Source of the DNA: CAVTWY01 sp963738615
Lineage (GTDB): Bacteria > Pseudomonadota > Gammaproteobacteria > Burkholderiales > Burkholderiaceae_C
Length of the DNA stretch: 64,000 bases
Direction of reading: 5' to 3'
NCBI GenBank assembly: GCA_963738615.1
Contig: CAVTXI010000019.1
Coordinates: forward strand, 1,860,001-1,924,000
The notes beneath the pieces were generated by a model. That model did no database searches, had not been told where the DNA came from, and was given only the letters and a program-made list of their open reading frames with translations. This document shows, piece by piece, positions 45,542 through 54,873 of the stretch. Position numbers and translations under genes: made by a program. How positions within the stretch are numbered: the stretch's first letter is position 1; every line of letters begins with the position of its first letter.

Positions 45542-46888
45542 ATGACAAGAAGCCCACGCTCGAACAAGAACCACGGTAGGACGCTGTTTGGGCGCTGCCT
45601 GATCCCGGCGGCGATCGTCGCCACGTGCATCCCGCTGTTGGCGCATGGGGCCAGCGTCGACGACGAGGTCATCGTGCAGCTGCGCGACGCCAGCGCCGAC
45701 ATCGCCCCATTGCTCGTCAAACACCAGCTCAGCTTGATCGGCCGGTTCGGCACGCGGCCGATGTACCGCCTGAAGGTGCAGGGCAAGGCAAAGATCAAGA
45801 ACGTGATCGAGATGTTGGGCCGGGAGCCGGTCGTGCGCACGGTCGAAGTCAACCTCGACCACCACGGCATGGCGCCGTTCTCGGGGAACATGCCGTGGGC
45901 CATCGGCGAATCGAGCACGCCGACGACCCAGTGGGCCCTCAGGAGGATCCGGCTCGACGAAGCCCATCGGATCACCCGTGGCAGCGGCATCCGCATCGCC
46001 GTGCTCGACTCCGGCATCGACGCCAGCCACCCGGCTCTGGCCGGGCGTTTGCTGCGCGGTTTCGACTTCGTCGACGGCGACAACAATCCCTCCGAGAAGG
46101 GCGATCCGGCCAGTTCCACCTACGGACACGGTACGCATGTCGCGGGCATCCTGGCGCAGATCGCGCCCGAAGCACGCATCATGCCGATGCGCATCCTCGA
46201 CGCCGGCGGCACCAGCAACACCTGGGTGCTGGCCGAGGCCATGCTGCGGGCGATGGACCCCGACGGTGACCCGAGCACCGACGACGGGGCACACGTCATC
46301 AACCTGAGCGTTGGCACGCACGCGAAGACGCAGCTCTTCAAGACGGTCGCCAGGCTCGTGACCTGCAAGCTGCCGCGCGAAGGCGCGGCGGGGTCTTCGG
46401 GCGACGACGATGATGACGACGACGAAAGTGACATCGGCGTTTCGGTGGCCGACAAGGCCAGGTGCCAGGGGTTCGGTGGCGCCGTGGTCGTTGCCGCGGC
46501 CGGCAACAGCGGTGACGACAAGGTCCGCGAGTACCCGGCGGCGGAGTCGTCGAAGGGGCTCCTGTCGGTGGCGGCGACCACCCGTGGCGGTGCGCTCGCA
46601 TCCTTCAGCAACCGCGGATGGGTGAAGCTGGCGGCGCCCGGCGAGGGCGTGACCAGCGCCGTCCCGGGCGGCGCCTACGCGACCTGGAGCGGTACGTCGA
46701 TGGCCAGTCCGATCGTCGCCGGAACCGCCGCGCTGGTGCGCGCCGCCAACCGTGCCATGGCGGTGGAAGACGTGGTCAAGCGCCTGGAGTCCAGCAGCTC
46801 CAAGCTGTGCGGAACGCCGCTGAAGCAGCTTGACGCGGGCGCTGCGGTGGCTGAGTTGTCGCCCCGACCCAAAGTCGCCTGCAAGTGA
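45542..46888 (+). CDS. secreted subtilisin-family (S8) protease of the CHAT cluster
   Basis: A 448-residue subtilase with signal peptide (IPAAIVATCIPLLAHGAS), I9-like prodomain (VDDEVIVQLRDASADIAPLL) and triad Asp156 (IAVLDSGID), His196 (YGHGTHVAG) and Ser386 (SGTSMASPIVAG). An Asp-rich insertion (GDDDDDDDESD, about 287-297) lies before the GNSG oxyanion site and may bind calcium. The start at 45542 is chosen because the signal peptide follows at once. It lies 120 bp after the CHAT gene in the same direction. Possibly exported and activated under the same ECF sigma control. Confidence 0.87.
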   Translation: MTRSPRSNKNHGRTLFGRCLIPAAIVATCIPLLAHGASVDDEVIVQLRDASADIAPLLVKHQLSLIGRFGTRPMYRLKVQGKAKIKNVIEMLGREPVVRTVEVNLDHHGMAPFSGNMPWAIGESSTPTTQWALRRIRLDEAHRITRGSGIRIAVLDSGIDASHPALAGRLLRGFDFVDGDNNPSEKGDPASSTYGHGTHVAGILAQIAPEARIMPMRILDAGGTSNTWVLAEAMLRAMDPDGDPSTDDGAHVINLSVGTHAKTQLFKTVARLVTCKLPREGAAGSSGDDDDDDDESDIGVSVADKARCQGFGGAVVVAAAGNSGDDKVREYPAAESSKGLLSVAATTRGGALASFSNRGWVKLAAPGEGVTSAVPGGAYATWSGTSMASPIVAGTAALVRAANRAMAVEDVVKRLESSSSKLCGTPLKQLDAGAAVAELSPRPKVACK

Positions 46889-46950
46889 TCTGCGTCGCGC
46901 CGTCGGCGTCGGCTGACGAAGGCAGGCGCTGAAGTGTCAGAGGCCGCGAC

Positions 46951-49041
46951 GTGAGCCGCGCCGACCACCACCTGCGCAAAGTCCTTGCCGCCATGGCGGG
47001 CCCCGCCGCGCAGCCGCGCGAGGACCAGACCGCGGCGGTGGCGGCACTGGTCGAGCAGCGCGCGCGTGTGCTCGTGGTGCAGGCCACCGGCTGGGGCAAG
47101 TCAGCGGTCTATTGGGCCGCAACGTCGGCCCTGCGCGCACAAGGCAAGGGGCCCACGCTGATCGTGTCGCCGCTGCTGGCGTTGATGCGTGATCAGGTCA
47201 GCGCCGCGGCCAAGGGCGGGCTGCGCGCGGCCACGGTCAACTCGTCGAACCTCGACGACTGGGGCGCGGTGTTCGACGACATCGCGGCCAACCGGCTCGA
47301 CGTGCTGCTGGTGTCGCCCGAGCGGTTGGGCAACGCGGGCTTTGCGCGCCGCCTGCCAGGCCTGATCGCGTCCACCGGGCTGGTGGTGATCGACGAGGCG
47401 CACTGCATCTCCGACTGGGGCTTCGACTTCCGCCCCGACTACCAGCGGCTGGCGAAGGCGCTGGTGGGCGTGGGCCCCGACACGCCGGTGCTCGCGACCA
47501 CGGCCACGGCCAACGACCGCGTGACGCAGGACGTGGCGCGCCAACTGGGCCCGCAGACGATCACGTTCCGCGGTTCGCTGGCGCGAGCGTCGTTGCGCCT
47601 GGCCGTGGTGCGCGGTCTGAACGCGCTCGAGCGCTACGCGTGGGTCGCCGATGCGCTCGACACGTTCGCCGGCTCGGGCATCGTGTATGCGCTGACGGTG
47701 GCCGACGCCGAACGGCTGGCGGGCTTCCTGAAGTCGTGCGGGTTCGTCGTGGCGGCGTATCACGGCGCGATGGAAACCGACGCGCGACAGCGCATCGAAG
47801 ACGCGTTGCGCCGCAACGAGCTGAAGGCCGTGGTGGCAACGTCGGCGCTGGGCATGGGTTACGACAAACCCGACCTCGCGTTCTGCATTCACGTGGGCTC
47901 GCCCGCGTCGCCGGTGGCGTACTACCAGCAGGTGGGCCGCGCAGGCCGCGCGCTCGACGATGCGCTGGCCGTGCTGTTGCCGGCCGAAACCGACGAACGC
48001 ATCTGGACCTACTTCGCGACCGCCGGTGTACCCGACGAGGATCGTGTGGGCAAGATCATGCGTGCCCTGGGCGACGGGCCGCGCACGCTGGTCGACCTCG
48101 AGAACGCCACCACGATCCGGCGCGGCAGGCTCGAGGGGCTGCTGAAGATCCTCGCTGTCGACGAGGTGGTGCAGCGCGACGGCTCGTCGTGGGCACTGAC
48201 CGGCACGCCGTGGACGTACGACGCGCAGCGCTGGCAGGCGCTGGCGCAGGTGCGCGAACGCGAAGCCGGACTGATGCGCTCGTATGCGGGCGGCAAGGGG
48301 TGCCTGATGCGCTTTCTGCAAGAGGCGCTCGACGACCCCGATCCCGCCGACTGCGGCCGCTGCAGCGTCTGCACCGGCACGCTGCCGGCGCCGGGTGCGC
48401 GGCCGGGTGATGCGCGCATCGAGGCGGCGCGTGTGTTCTCGCGCGGGCAGGACGTGGTGATCGAGCCGCGCAAGATGTGGCCCTCGGGTGGCGTGCGCGC
48501 GGCACGTGGCGCCAGTGGAACGGGTCCCGCGCGCAAGGGCCGCATCGCCGCCGGTTGCAGCGACGGCCGCGCACTGGCCTTCGCCGACGACCCCGGCTGG
48601 GCCGAGGTGCTGGCGCCGTTGTTCGCACAGCCCGACGCGCCTGCGCCCCAGGCGGTGCTCGATGGCGTGGTCGATGTGCTGCGCCGATGGAAGGGAAGAT
48701 GGGGCGAGCGGCCCCTGGCCGTGGTGCCGATGCCGTCGGCCTTGCATCCGCAACTGGTCCGATCGGTCGCGCAGCACGTGTCGACGGTCGGCAAGCTGCC
48801 GCTGGTCGACGCGCTGTGGCTAAGCGGGCCAACGCCAGCCGAGGACGCCGCGTCGGGCGCGCGGGTGGCGGCGCTGCTCGCAGCCATCTCGCTGCGCGCC
48901 GAAGTGACGGTACCGTCCGGGCCGCTGCTGCTGGTCGACGCCTGCCTGCGCAGCGGCTGGTCCGTGACGGTGGCGGGCGTGTTGCTGCGCGAGGCTGGCG
49001 CGGCGGCGGTGCTGCCGCTGGTGGTGCATCGGTTGCCTTGA
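46951..49041 (+). CDS. recQ: RecQ-family DNA helicase with PRTase-like C-terminus
   Basis: A 696-residue SF2 helicase. Walker A ATGWGKSAVYW (about residue 45), DEAH box VVIDEAHCISDWG, motif III TTATAND and the HRDC-less middle are clear, and VGRAGRA marks motif VI. A Zn-like Cys cluster CGRCSVC lies near 470. The C-terminal 170 residues resemble a phosphoribosyltransferase fold (AVVPMPSALHP; GPLLLVDACLRSGWSVTVA), with a degenerate PRPP motif, as in RecQ-ComF-type fusions. GTG start. It precedes the 49.1-51.4 kb operon by 99 bp. Frame intact. Confidence 0.88.
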   Translation: MSRADHHLRKVLAAMAGPAAQPREDQTAAVAALVEQRARVLVVQATGWGKSAVYWAATSALRAQGKGPTLIVSPLLALMRDQVSAAAKGGLRAATVNSSNLDDWGAVFDDIAANRLDVLLVSPERLGNAGFARRLPGLIASTGLVVIDEAHCISDWGFDFRPDYQRLAKALVGVGPDTPVLATTATANDRVTQDVARQLGPQTITFRGSLARASLRLAVVRGLNALERYAWVADALDTFAGSGIVYALTVADAERLAGFLKSCGFVVAAYHGAMETDARQRIEDALRRNELKAVVATSALGMGYDKPDLAFCIHVGSPASPVAYYQQVGRAGRALDDALAVLLPAETDERIWTYFATAGVPDEDRVGKIMRALGDGPRTLVDLENATTIRRGRLEGLLKILAVDEVVQRDGSSWALTGTPWTYDAQRWQALAQVREREAGLMRSYAGGKGCLMRFLQEALDDPDPADCGRCSVCTGTLPAPGARPGDARIEAARVFSRGQDVVIEPRKMWPSGGVRAARGASGTGPARKGRIAAGCSDGRALAFADDPGWAEVLAPLFAQPDAPAPQAVLDGVVDVLRRWKGRWGERPLAVVPMPSALHPQLVRSVAQHVSTVGKLPLVDALWLSGPTPAEDAASGARVAALLAAISLRAEVTVPSGPLLLVDACLRSGWSVTVAGVLLREAGAAAVLPLVVHRLP

Positions 49042-49140
49042 TGCCGGCAGACGCTGAACTTAGGGGGTGCGTTACAAACTCCACAGCTAATTTTGTCAAC
49101 CGAACTGTAAACTTTTGGTGTCAAAACCGATCGGATTGCC
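49042..49140 (+). promoter_or_regulatory. AT-rich promoter region of three-gene operon
   Basis: This 99-bp gap is visibly AT-richer than the surrounding DNA. TGTCAAnCCGA-like direct repeats occur at about 49095 and 49120 (TGTCAACCGA and TGTCAAAACCGA) close to the start. The second gene of the operon has an HTH and may bind them. No clear -35/-10 pair was fixed. Confidence 0.4.
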
Positions 49141-49935
49141 ATGAGTCCCCCTCTCAAGACTCCGCCGGTCTTCTACACCGTCGCGCAGGTCAAGTTCAAC
49201 GCCGTCTTGACGTTCGCGAACTACTTGCCCGCGGTTCAGGAGCGCTTCCGGAACGCTGGCTACCCCGACTTCAAACGAACGTCATCAGTGACCGTCCAGG
49301 TGCAGTTGCATTCGGACGGCTCTCCTCCATCCGCGGCTCCCGTTGCTCGGGAGCGGTATATGTTTGGGTCCTCGAATCGTGAGCATGCATTTCTGCTCGA
49401 TGCCGATGCACTGACCTTGCAGTCCACAAACTACGGTCGATTCGAGTCGTTCTCCGCAGTCTTTCTGAAGGGTCTTGGGATCGTGCATGCCGCTGTGCAG
49501 TTGGCGTTCACCGAGCGGATTGGCCTGCGGTACCTTGATCGCGTGATGCCGCGCGACACCGACACGCTGGAACAGTACCTACAACCAGAGGTGCGCGGGC
49601 TTGGTGCACCACTGGGTGGCGATGCGATCCACCGCTACTTCGAGACTCTTGCAAGAGTGGGGGACGTGAAGCTGCTGTCGCGCGTGGTCATTCAGTCGGG
49701 TGCGCTGGCCCTGCCGCCCGACATGGCCGGTGGAATAGACATGGCGATTGCGCCGCGCTTCTCGACCTTCGTAGGGCGTAGCGCATTCCTCGACAACGAC
49801 GGGTCTGTCGAAAGCCGCGAGCCGTTCGACCTCGACACCGTCGCCGCCCGGCTTCACGACATCCACGGCGTGATCAAGGCTGCATTTGATGCGGTGGCGA
49901 CGCCGCACGCCTTCACATTCTGGGGTAGTGAATGA
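49141..49935 (+). CDS. TIGR04255-like protein of the three-gene operon
   Basis: A 264-residue soluble protein with the typical opening FYTVAQVKFNAVLTFANYLP and IGLRYLDRVMPRDTDTLEQYL, which I associate with TIGR04255 proteins. That family has no agreed function but recurs in accessory regions. No catalytic motif is seen. It starts the operon; its stop overlaps the next ATG (ATGA). The codon use and base composition are less GC-rich than RecQ, suggesting recent transfer. This assignment is from remembered sequence patterns. Confidence 0.6.
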   Translation: MSPPLKTPPVFYTVAQVKFNAVLTFANYLPAVQERFRNAGYPDFKRTSSVTVQVQLHSDGSPPSAAPVARERYMFGSSNREHAFLLDADALTLQSTNYGRFESFSAVFLKGLGIVHAAVQLAFTERIGLRYLDRVMPRDTDTLEQYLQPEVRGLGAPLGGDAIHRYFETLARVGDVKLLSRVVIQSGALALPPDMAGGIDMAIAPRFSTFVGRSAFLDNDGSVESREPFDLDTVAARLHDIHGVIKAAFDAVATPHAFTFWGSE

Positions 49936-50576
49936 TGCTTGTAGATGCGGCACCAGCCGACCGTACGGCCTACGCGACTCTGCCGACGCTCGTTTATAGA
50001 CAGCCAACTGTCGAGGCGCGACCACTCCCCTATTTCAGCGAGGTGGGGACGGGTGGCGAGGCAAGCGAGTGGTACCTGCGCGAGAGGCCTGGATACGGCT
50101 TCGGCCTTGTCGTCTTACCTGCGGAGGCGGCCTCGAAGGCCCTTGGGGCCAGCTTTTCGCACGAGATGGAGGATATTCGTCGAGGATTCGATCGGACTTT
50201 TTCCAGGTTGCCTGAGGTTTTCGGCGTGTCGCGGACGACCTTGTACAACTGGTTGAACGGCGATGCACCTCGTGACCACCATGAAGCCCGCATCCGTGAG
50301 TTGGCCGCAGCGGCGCGCAGCTTTTCGAGCCAGCAGTTTCGACCTACCTCCGCGCACCTCGACCGACCGATTCGAGACGGCAAGTCGTTCATGCAATTGA
50401 TCGCCGAGGGGGCTGACGGCGCTGTAAGTGCGGCCGATCTTGTTCGCGTGGTCGAGCGAGGTCGTCGAGACCGTTCGCGGCTGGACGACTTGCTCGGCGC
50501 TCGTCGCGTCACCGCGTCCGACGAGCGGGCCGACTTCGAGTTGCCCTCGTTCGCCGAAGACCGTAAGAGCAGATGA
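49932..50576 (+). CDS. helix-turn-helix protein of the three-gene operon
   Basis: A 214-residue protein. A clear HTH lies near residue 100 (RLPEVFGVSRTTLYNWLNGDAP), so it binds DNA or acts as an antitoxin-like regulator. The N-terminal 90 residues are unrecognised, and a basic helical C-terminus (VVERGRRDRSRLDDLLG) follows. Overlaps both neighbours by 4 bp, so the three proteins are made in equal amounts. Probably controls the operon through sites near 49.1 kb, by inference. Confidence 0.6.
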   Translation: MMLVDAAPADRTAYATLPTLVYRQPTVEARPLPYFSEVGTGGEASEWYLRERPGYGFGLVVLPAEAASKALGASFSHEMEDIRRGFDRTFSRLPEVFGVSRTTLYNWLNGDAPRDHHEARIRELAAAARSFSSQQFRPTSAHLDRPIRDGKSFMQLIAEGADGAVSAADLVRVVERGRRDRSRLDDLLGARRVTASDERADFELPSFAEDRKSR

Positions 50577-51424
50577 CGGCTGAGGTGGCCACGCCATGGC
50601 GGCGCAACACTTCTTGGCGGCAGGCCAGTGTGTTGACGTCAGCAGCGGCGCAGGCTCTCGGTCTCGTCAATCGCGACCGGCCGAAGGACACGTGTGTCGT
50701 CGTCGTTTCGCACGACTGCGACTTGGCAAATGACGACCTGCAGATCGAGCCAGATGCAGAGGTCATTGCCGGCAAGTTCGCCGTCGGCGACGGGAGTTTG
50801 ATGTGGGGCAAGTCGCCGCGCACGCTGCACCTCGGCTTCCGTCACAACGGCAGTGAGGTCGCGGTCGAACTGTCGAACGGTGAGAAGAGGCGCGTCGCCA
50901 AGATCGTGCTTGCGCCTTACTCACCTGATCCAGCCTTCAGTCTTGATGCTCGAGGGCCGAGGACGCTGCAGTCGTGGTTGGCGTCGCGCTATCGGCGAGC
51001 GGCATTTCCGGATCGATTCGTCGATCGACTCAAAGCTCACAAGCTGGACGCAAAGATCGAAGCAATCATGAAGACGCACGGAGCCGCCGTCTCTGAGGTG
51101 TACTTTGATGTCGATGACAGCCAACTGGTCGATCGATCCGACGGCAGCGCGTACCAGCTCCGGATCGTTGTCGCCTGCGTCGCCGACGCTGATCCAGAAG
51201 CCTCGGCCAAAGAAGCAGAAATCATCGAGGGCAAGATTGCCGAGGCGTTCAGTAAGCGACTGTTCAACGAGAGCCTGTCACAGTGGACCGACATCCGTCT
51301 CGTAGGCTGTGTTGCGATGAGCGAAGACGATCTGCCGCTAAGTCGAGTCCGTACCTTGACTCCTTGGCGCCTCGAGCACCTGTCGCTGAAGGCAGGGTAC
51401 GACCAGCCGGGTCCTGCGACATGA
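50573..51424 (+). CDS. SHDCDL-motif protein of the three-gene operon
   Basis: A 283-residue soluble protein with the phrase TCVVVVSHDCDLANDDL near residue 45, an H-x-C-D-x-A-type metal or catalytic cluster also seen in other accessory-island proteins. A later helix pair (AKEAEIIEGKIAEAFSKRL) precedes the C-terminus. There is no signal or membrane segment. Its ATG overlaps the HTH gene stop. The fixed three-gene order with TIGR04255-like and HTH genes suggests a defence-type or regulatory module, but no function is established. Confidence 0.5.
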   Translation: MTAEVATPWRRNTSWRQASVLTSAAAQALGLVNRDRPKDTCVVVVSHDCDLANDDLQIEPDAEVIAGKFAVGDGSLMWGKSPRTLHLGFRHNGSEVAVELSNGEKRRVAKIVLAPYSPDPAFSLDARGPRTLQSWLASRYRRAAFPDRFVDRLKAHKLDAKIEAIMKTHGAAVSEVYFDVDDSQLVDRSDGSAYQLRIVVACVADADPEASAKEAEIIEGKIAEAFSKRLFNESLSQWTDIRLVGCVAMSEDDLPLSRVRTLTPWRLEHLSLKAGYDQPGPAT

Positions 51425-51535
51425 CGCCCTCGAGGGTCACCTCTGCTTGGTAGGAAGCGGCAGCATCGCTGGCACGCCACCATGCCATCACCACACCCGT
51501 TCTCCTCCTGGGGACCCGGCCGCGTGGGTGCGGTC

Positions 51536-54062
51536 ATGCTCGCCGACAGCGACAACCCGCAGACGCGGCGCGAGAAGCTGGCGCGCATCGTGCTCGACGA
51601 GATGTACCAGTTCGTCGGCCTGCTGGACGCCGACGGCATGACGCTCGAGATCAACCGGGCGGCCCTCGAGGGTGCCGGGCTGAACATCGAGGACATCCGC
51701 GGCAAGCCGTTCTGGGAGGCCCGCTGGTTCCAGGTGTCGCGTGAAGCGACCGAGCAGCAGCGGCAGTTCGTGCAGCGCGCGCGCGCCGGTGAGTTCATCC
51801 GCTGCGACACCGAGGTCTACGGCCGCGCGGCCGGCGAAGAGACCATCGTGGTCGACTTCTCGCTGCTGCCAGTCAAGAACGCGCAGGGGCAGGTGGTGTT
51901 CCTGCTGGCCGAGGGCCGCAATATCACCGAGAAGAAGCGCGCCGAAGCGGAAGTGGCGCGCAAGGCCACCGAGCTCGAGACCCTGCTGAACCGCATCCGC
52001 GAACTCGACCAGCTCAAGAGCGACCTCTTCGCCAACGTCAGCCACGAGTTGCGCACGCCGCTGGCGCTGATCCACGGCCCCGCCGAGGAACTGCTGGCGC
52101 GCGGCGACAACTTGACCGAAGGCCAACGCCGCAGCCTCGGCGTCATCCGGCGCAACGCGGCGACGCTGCTCAAGCACATCAACGACCTGCTGGACCTGGC
52201 CAGGCGCGACGCGCAGCAGCTGTCACCACGCTACGTGCGCGTGGACCTGGCGGCCACGTTGCGCACGGTGGCCGAGCAGTTCCATGCGCTGGCACCCAGG
52301 CGCCACATCGCCTACGTCGTGAACGTGCCCGAGCGCCTGGTCGGCGAGGTCGATGCGGAGAAGATCGAGCGCGTGGTGATGAACCTGTTGTCGAATGCGT
52401 TCAAGTTCACGCCCGACGGTGGCCGCATCCGCTGCACGCTCCAGGCACTGCCGGTCGACCGCGCGTTGATCAGCGTGCAGGACTCGGGACCGGGCATCTC
52501 GCCCGAGATGCAGCAGGCTGTCTTCGAGCGCTTTCGACAACTGCAAACGGGCACGACGCGCGACGTGGGTGGCACCGGGCTCGGCCTGGCCATCGCCAAG
52601 GAGTTCGTCGAGCTGCATGGCGGTGCGATCACGGTCTCGACGGCACCGGGCGGCGGCGCGTTGTTCCAGGTGGAGATCCCGCTGCTTGCGCCGGCTGGCA
52701 GCGTGCTGGCGCCTGCGCGTGATGGTTCGGATCAGCCGGACATGAACGTCGAAGGCACGCTGGCCGAGTTGACGATGCCAGGGGGCGAGCCCGACGCGAC
52801 CTTCGAATCGGTTGCGTCGCCATCGACCGCCACGTCGTCATCGTCAGTCACGTCGTGGCGCCCCACGGTCCTGGTGGTGGAGGACAACGCCGAGATGCGC
52901 CGTTTCGTCTGCGATGCGCTCGCGGCCGAGCACCTCGTGCTGGCCGCGCACGACGGCGAGCAGGCGCTGGCGGTCGCGTTGGGTCAGCCGCCCGATCTTG
53001 TCGTGACCGACCTGATGATGCCGCGCATGGGCGGTGACCTTCTGGTCGAGCGCATGCGCGCGCACCACTCTGGTCGACGTGCCGGTGCTGGTGCTGTCGG
53101 CGAAGGACGACGACGCCTTGCGTGCGCGCCTGCTGGCTCACTTGGTGCAGGACTACGTGACCAAGCCCTTCTCGGCCCACGAGTTGCGTGCGCGCGTGCG
53201 CAACCTCGTCACGATGAAGCGCGCCCGCGACGTGCTGCGCCGCGAGCTGGCGTCGCAAGGCGACGACGTGGCCCAGCTGACGCAGCAGCTTGTCGACAGC
53301 GTCACCGAACAGCGCCGTTCCGACGAAGCACTGGGCCGCGCCCGCAACGAACTGGCCCGCGTGACGCGGGCGTCGACGCTTGGTGAGCTGGCCGCATCGA
53401 TCGCCCACGAGGTCAACCAGCCGCTGGCCGCGATCGTGGCCAACGGTCATGCCTGCATGCGCTGGATGGGGACCGAACCCGCGGGCGAGGTGGAAACGCG
53501 TGCCGCCGTGCAGCGCATCATCGCCGACGCCAACCGCGCCAGCGAGATCATCCTTCGCGTGCGGCGCTTTCTGCGGCAGGGCGATTTGCAGCGCGAACCC
53601 GTCGACGTGGCCGACGTGGTCGACGACGTGCTCGAACTGGTCCACAAGGAGATGCAGACCGCGCGCGTGGCCGTGCAGGTGCACGCTACCGCCGAGCGGC
53701 CGACGGTCCAGGCCGACCGCGTGCAGATCCAGCAGGTGGTGCTCAACCTGGTGATGAATGCGCTCGAGTCGGTCCAGTCCAACCCGGCCGACTCGCGAGC
53801 GCTCGAGATCACGACCGCAGCCGAGCCCGGCGACTCGGGTGATGCGGTGCGGCTGAGCGTTCGCGACGGTGGCAAGGGCATCGACGCAAAGGATCTGGAC
53901 CGCGTGTTCGAGGCCTTTCACACTACCAAGCCGGGCGGCATGGGCATGGGCCTGGCGATCAGCCGGTCGATCATCGAGGCCCACGGTGGACGGCTCTGGG
54001 TCACGCCCAACGACGGGCCAGGCGTGACCTTCGCCTTCACGCTGCCGAGGCAGGCCGAATGA
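51536..54062 (+). CDS. TodS/TmoS-like hybrid sensor kinase, frameshifted
   Basis: Sensor of aromatic hydrocarbons in the TodS family. Domain order: PAS (VGLLDADGMTLEINR, GKPFWEARWFQVS, EGRNITEKKRAEAEV), kinase 1 with His in FANVSHELRTPLALI, receiver with Asp in LVVTDLMMPRMGGD, then kinase 2 with His in IAHEVNQPLAAI and HATPase. TodS has a second PAS between receiver and kinase 2; it is absent here, so the protein is about 840 rather than 970 residues. One extra base near 53068 breaks the frame inside the receiver. ATGs at 51482 and 51536 are possible. The stop overlaps the regulator start. Confidence 0.85.
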
Positions 54063-54727
54063 CGGCCCCCGCGTCGCCGCGCGACGATACCGTCAGGATG
54101 GTGGAGCACGACGACGCCATCGTGTTCGTGGTGGACGACGACCTGTCGGTGCGTGAGGCGCTAAGCAGCCTGATCCGCTCGGCCGGGCTGAAGGTGGAGT
54201 CCTTCGCGTCGGCGGCCGGCTTTGCCGAACGCTGCCAACGTCCGATCGACACGGCGGCGTGCCTGGTGCTCGACGTGCGCATGCCCGGCATGAGTGGCAT
54301 GGAGCTGCAGAAGACGATGGCCGCCTAGCACCGCGCGCCGCCCATCGTGTTCATCACCGGGCACGGCGACATTCCGATGACGGTGCGGGCCATCAAGGCC
54401 GGTGCGGTGGAGTTTCTGCCCAAGCCGTTTCGCGACCAGGACCTGCTGGACGCCATCGCGCAAGGCGTTGCGCTCGATCGAAAGGCCCGGCGCGACAGCG
54501 AGGGTTTGGCGAGCGTTCGCGCGCGCCATGACGCGCTGACCCCGCGCGAGCGTGAGGTGCTGGCGTTGATGATCCAGGGCCTGCGCAACAAGCAGTCGGC
54601 CGACCGGTTAGGCATCTCCGAAGTCACGGTGAAGGTTCACCGTCACAACATCATGGAGAAGATGCAGGCCACGTCGCTGCCTGCGCTGTTGGCGATGGTG
54701 AACCGGCTGGCGCCCGAGCGGGCCTGA
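54059..54727 (+). CDS. TodT/TmoT-like response regulator, internal amber codon
   Basis: A FixJ/TodT-type activator of about 222 residues: receiver (VFVVDDDLSVREALSSL; Asp in LVLDVRMPGMSGM) and LuxR HTH (LTPREREVLALMIQGL, ISEVTVKVHRHNIMEKM). A TAG at 54326-54328 (MAA-stop-HRAPPIVFITGHG) interrupts it; homologues have Gln or Glu at that place, so a single base change or error is likely. The ATG overlaps the sensor stop by 4 bp. Expected to activate the tmo operon downstream. Confidence 0.82.
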
Positions 54728-54745
54728 CCGCGCCGCAACCCGAGG

Positions 54746-54761
54746 TCTAAACCAAAGTTCA
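54746..54761 (+). promoter_or_regulatory. Tod-box-like operator upstream of tmoA
   Basis: TCTAAACCAAAGTTCA contains the palindrome TAAAC-N4-GTTCA, close to the known Tod box ATAAAC-N4-GTTTAT (about 9 of 12 positions). It lies 113 bp before tmoA and just after the TodT-like gene, where such activators bind. Confidence 0.55.
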
Positions 54762-54807
54762 ATGGCGCGGCGCATGCGCGCGTCTTATCGTCCGCCCGCC
54801 TGACACC

Positions 54808-54836
54808 AACGTTCGGGCACACCGGCGGCGAACGTT
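54808..54836 (+). repeat. inverted repeat in tmoA leader region
   Basis: AACGTTCG and CGAACGTT are a perfect 8-bp inverted pair around 13 bases, 38 bp before the tmoA ATG. It could fold in the leader RNA or be a second operator. Confidence 0.5.
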
Positions 54837-54873
54837 TGCCCGGTGCCAAGCAAAAAGACCGGAGACACGCGCC

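Noticed and set aside
54760..54780. Sigma-54-type promoter (GG-N10-GC) upstream of tmoA
   Set aside because: The match is only the invariant doublets in GC-rich DNA, and TodST-like systems use sigma-70 promoters.
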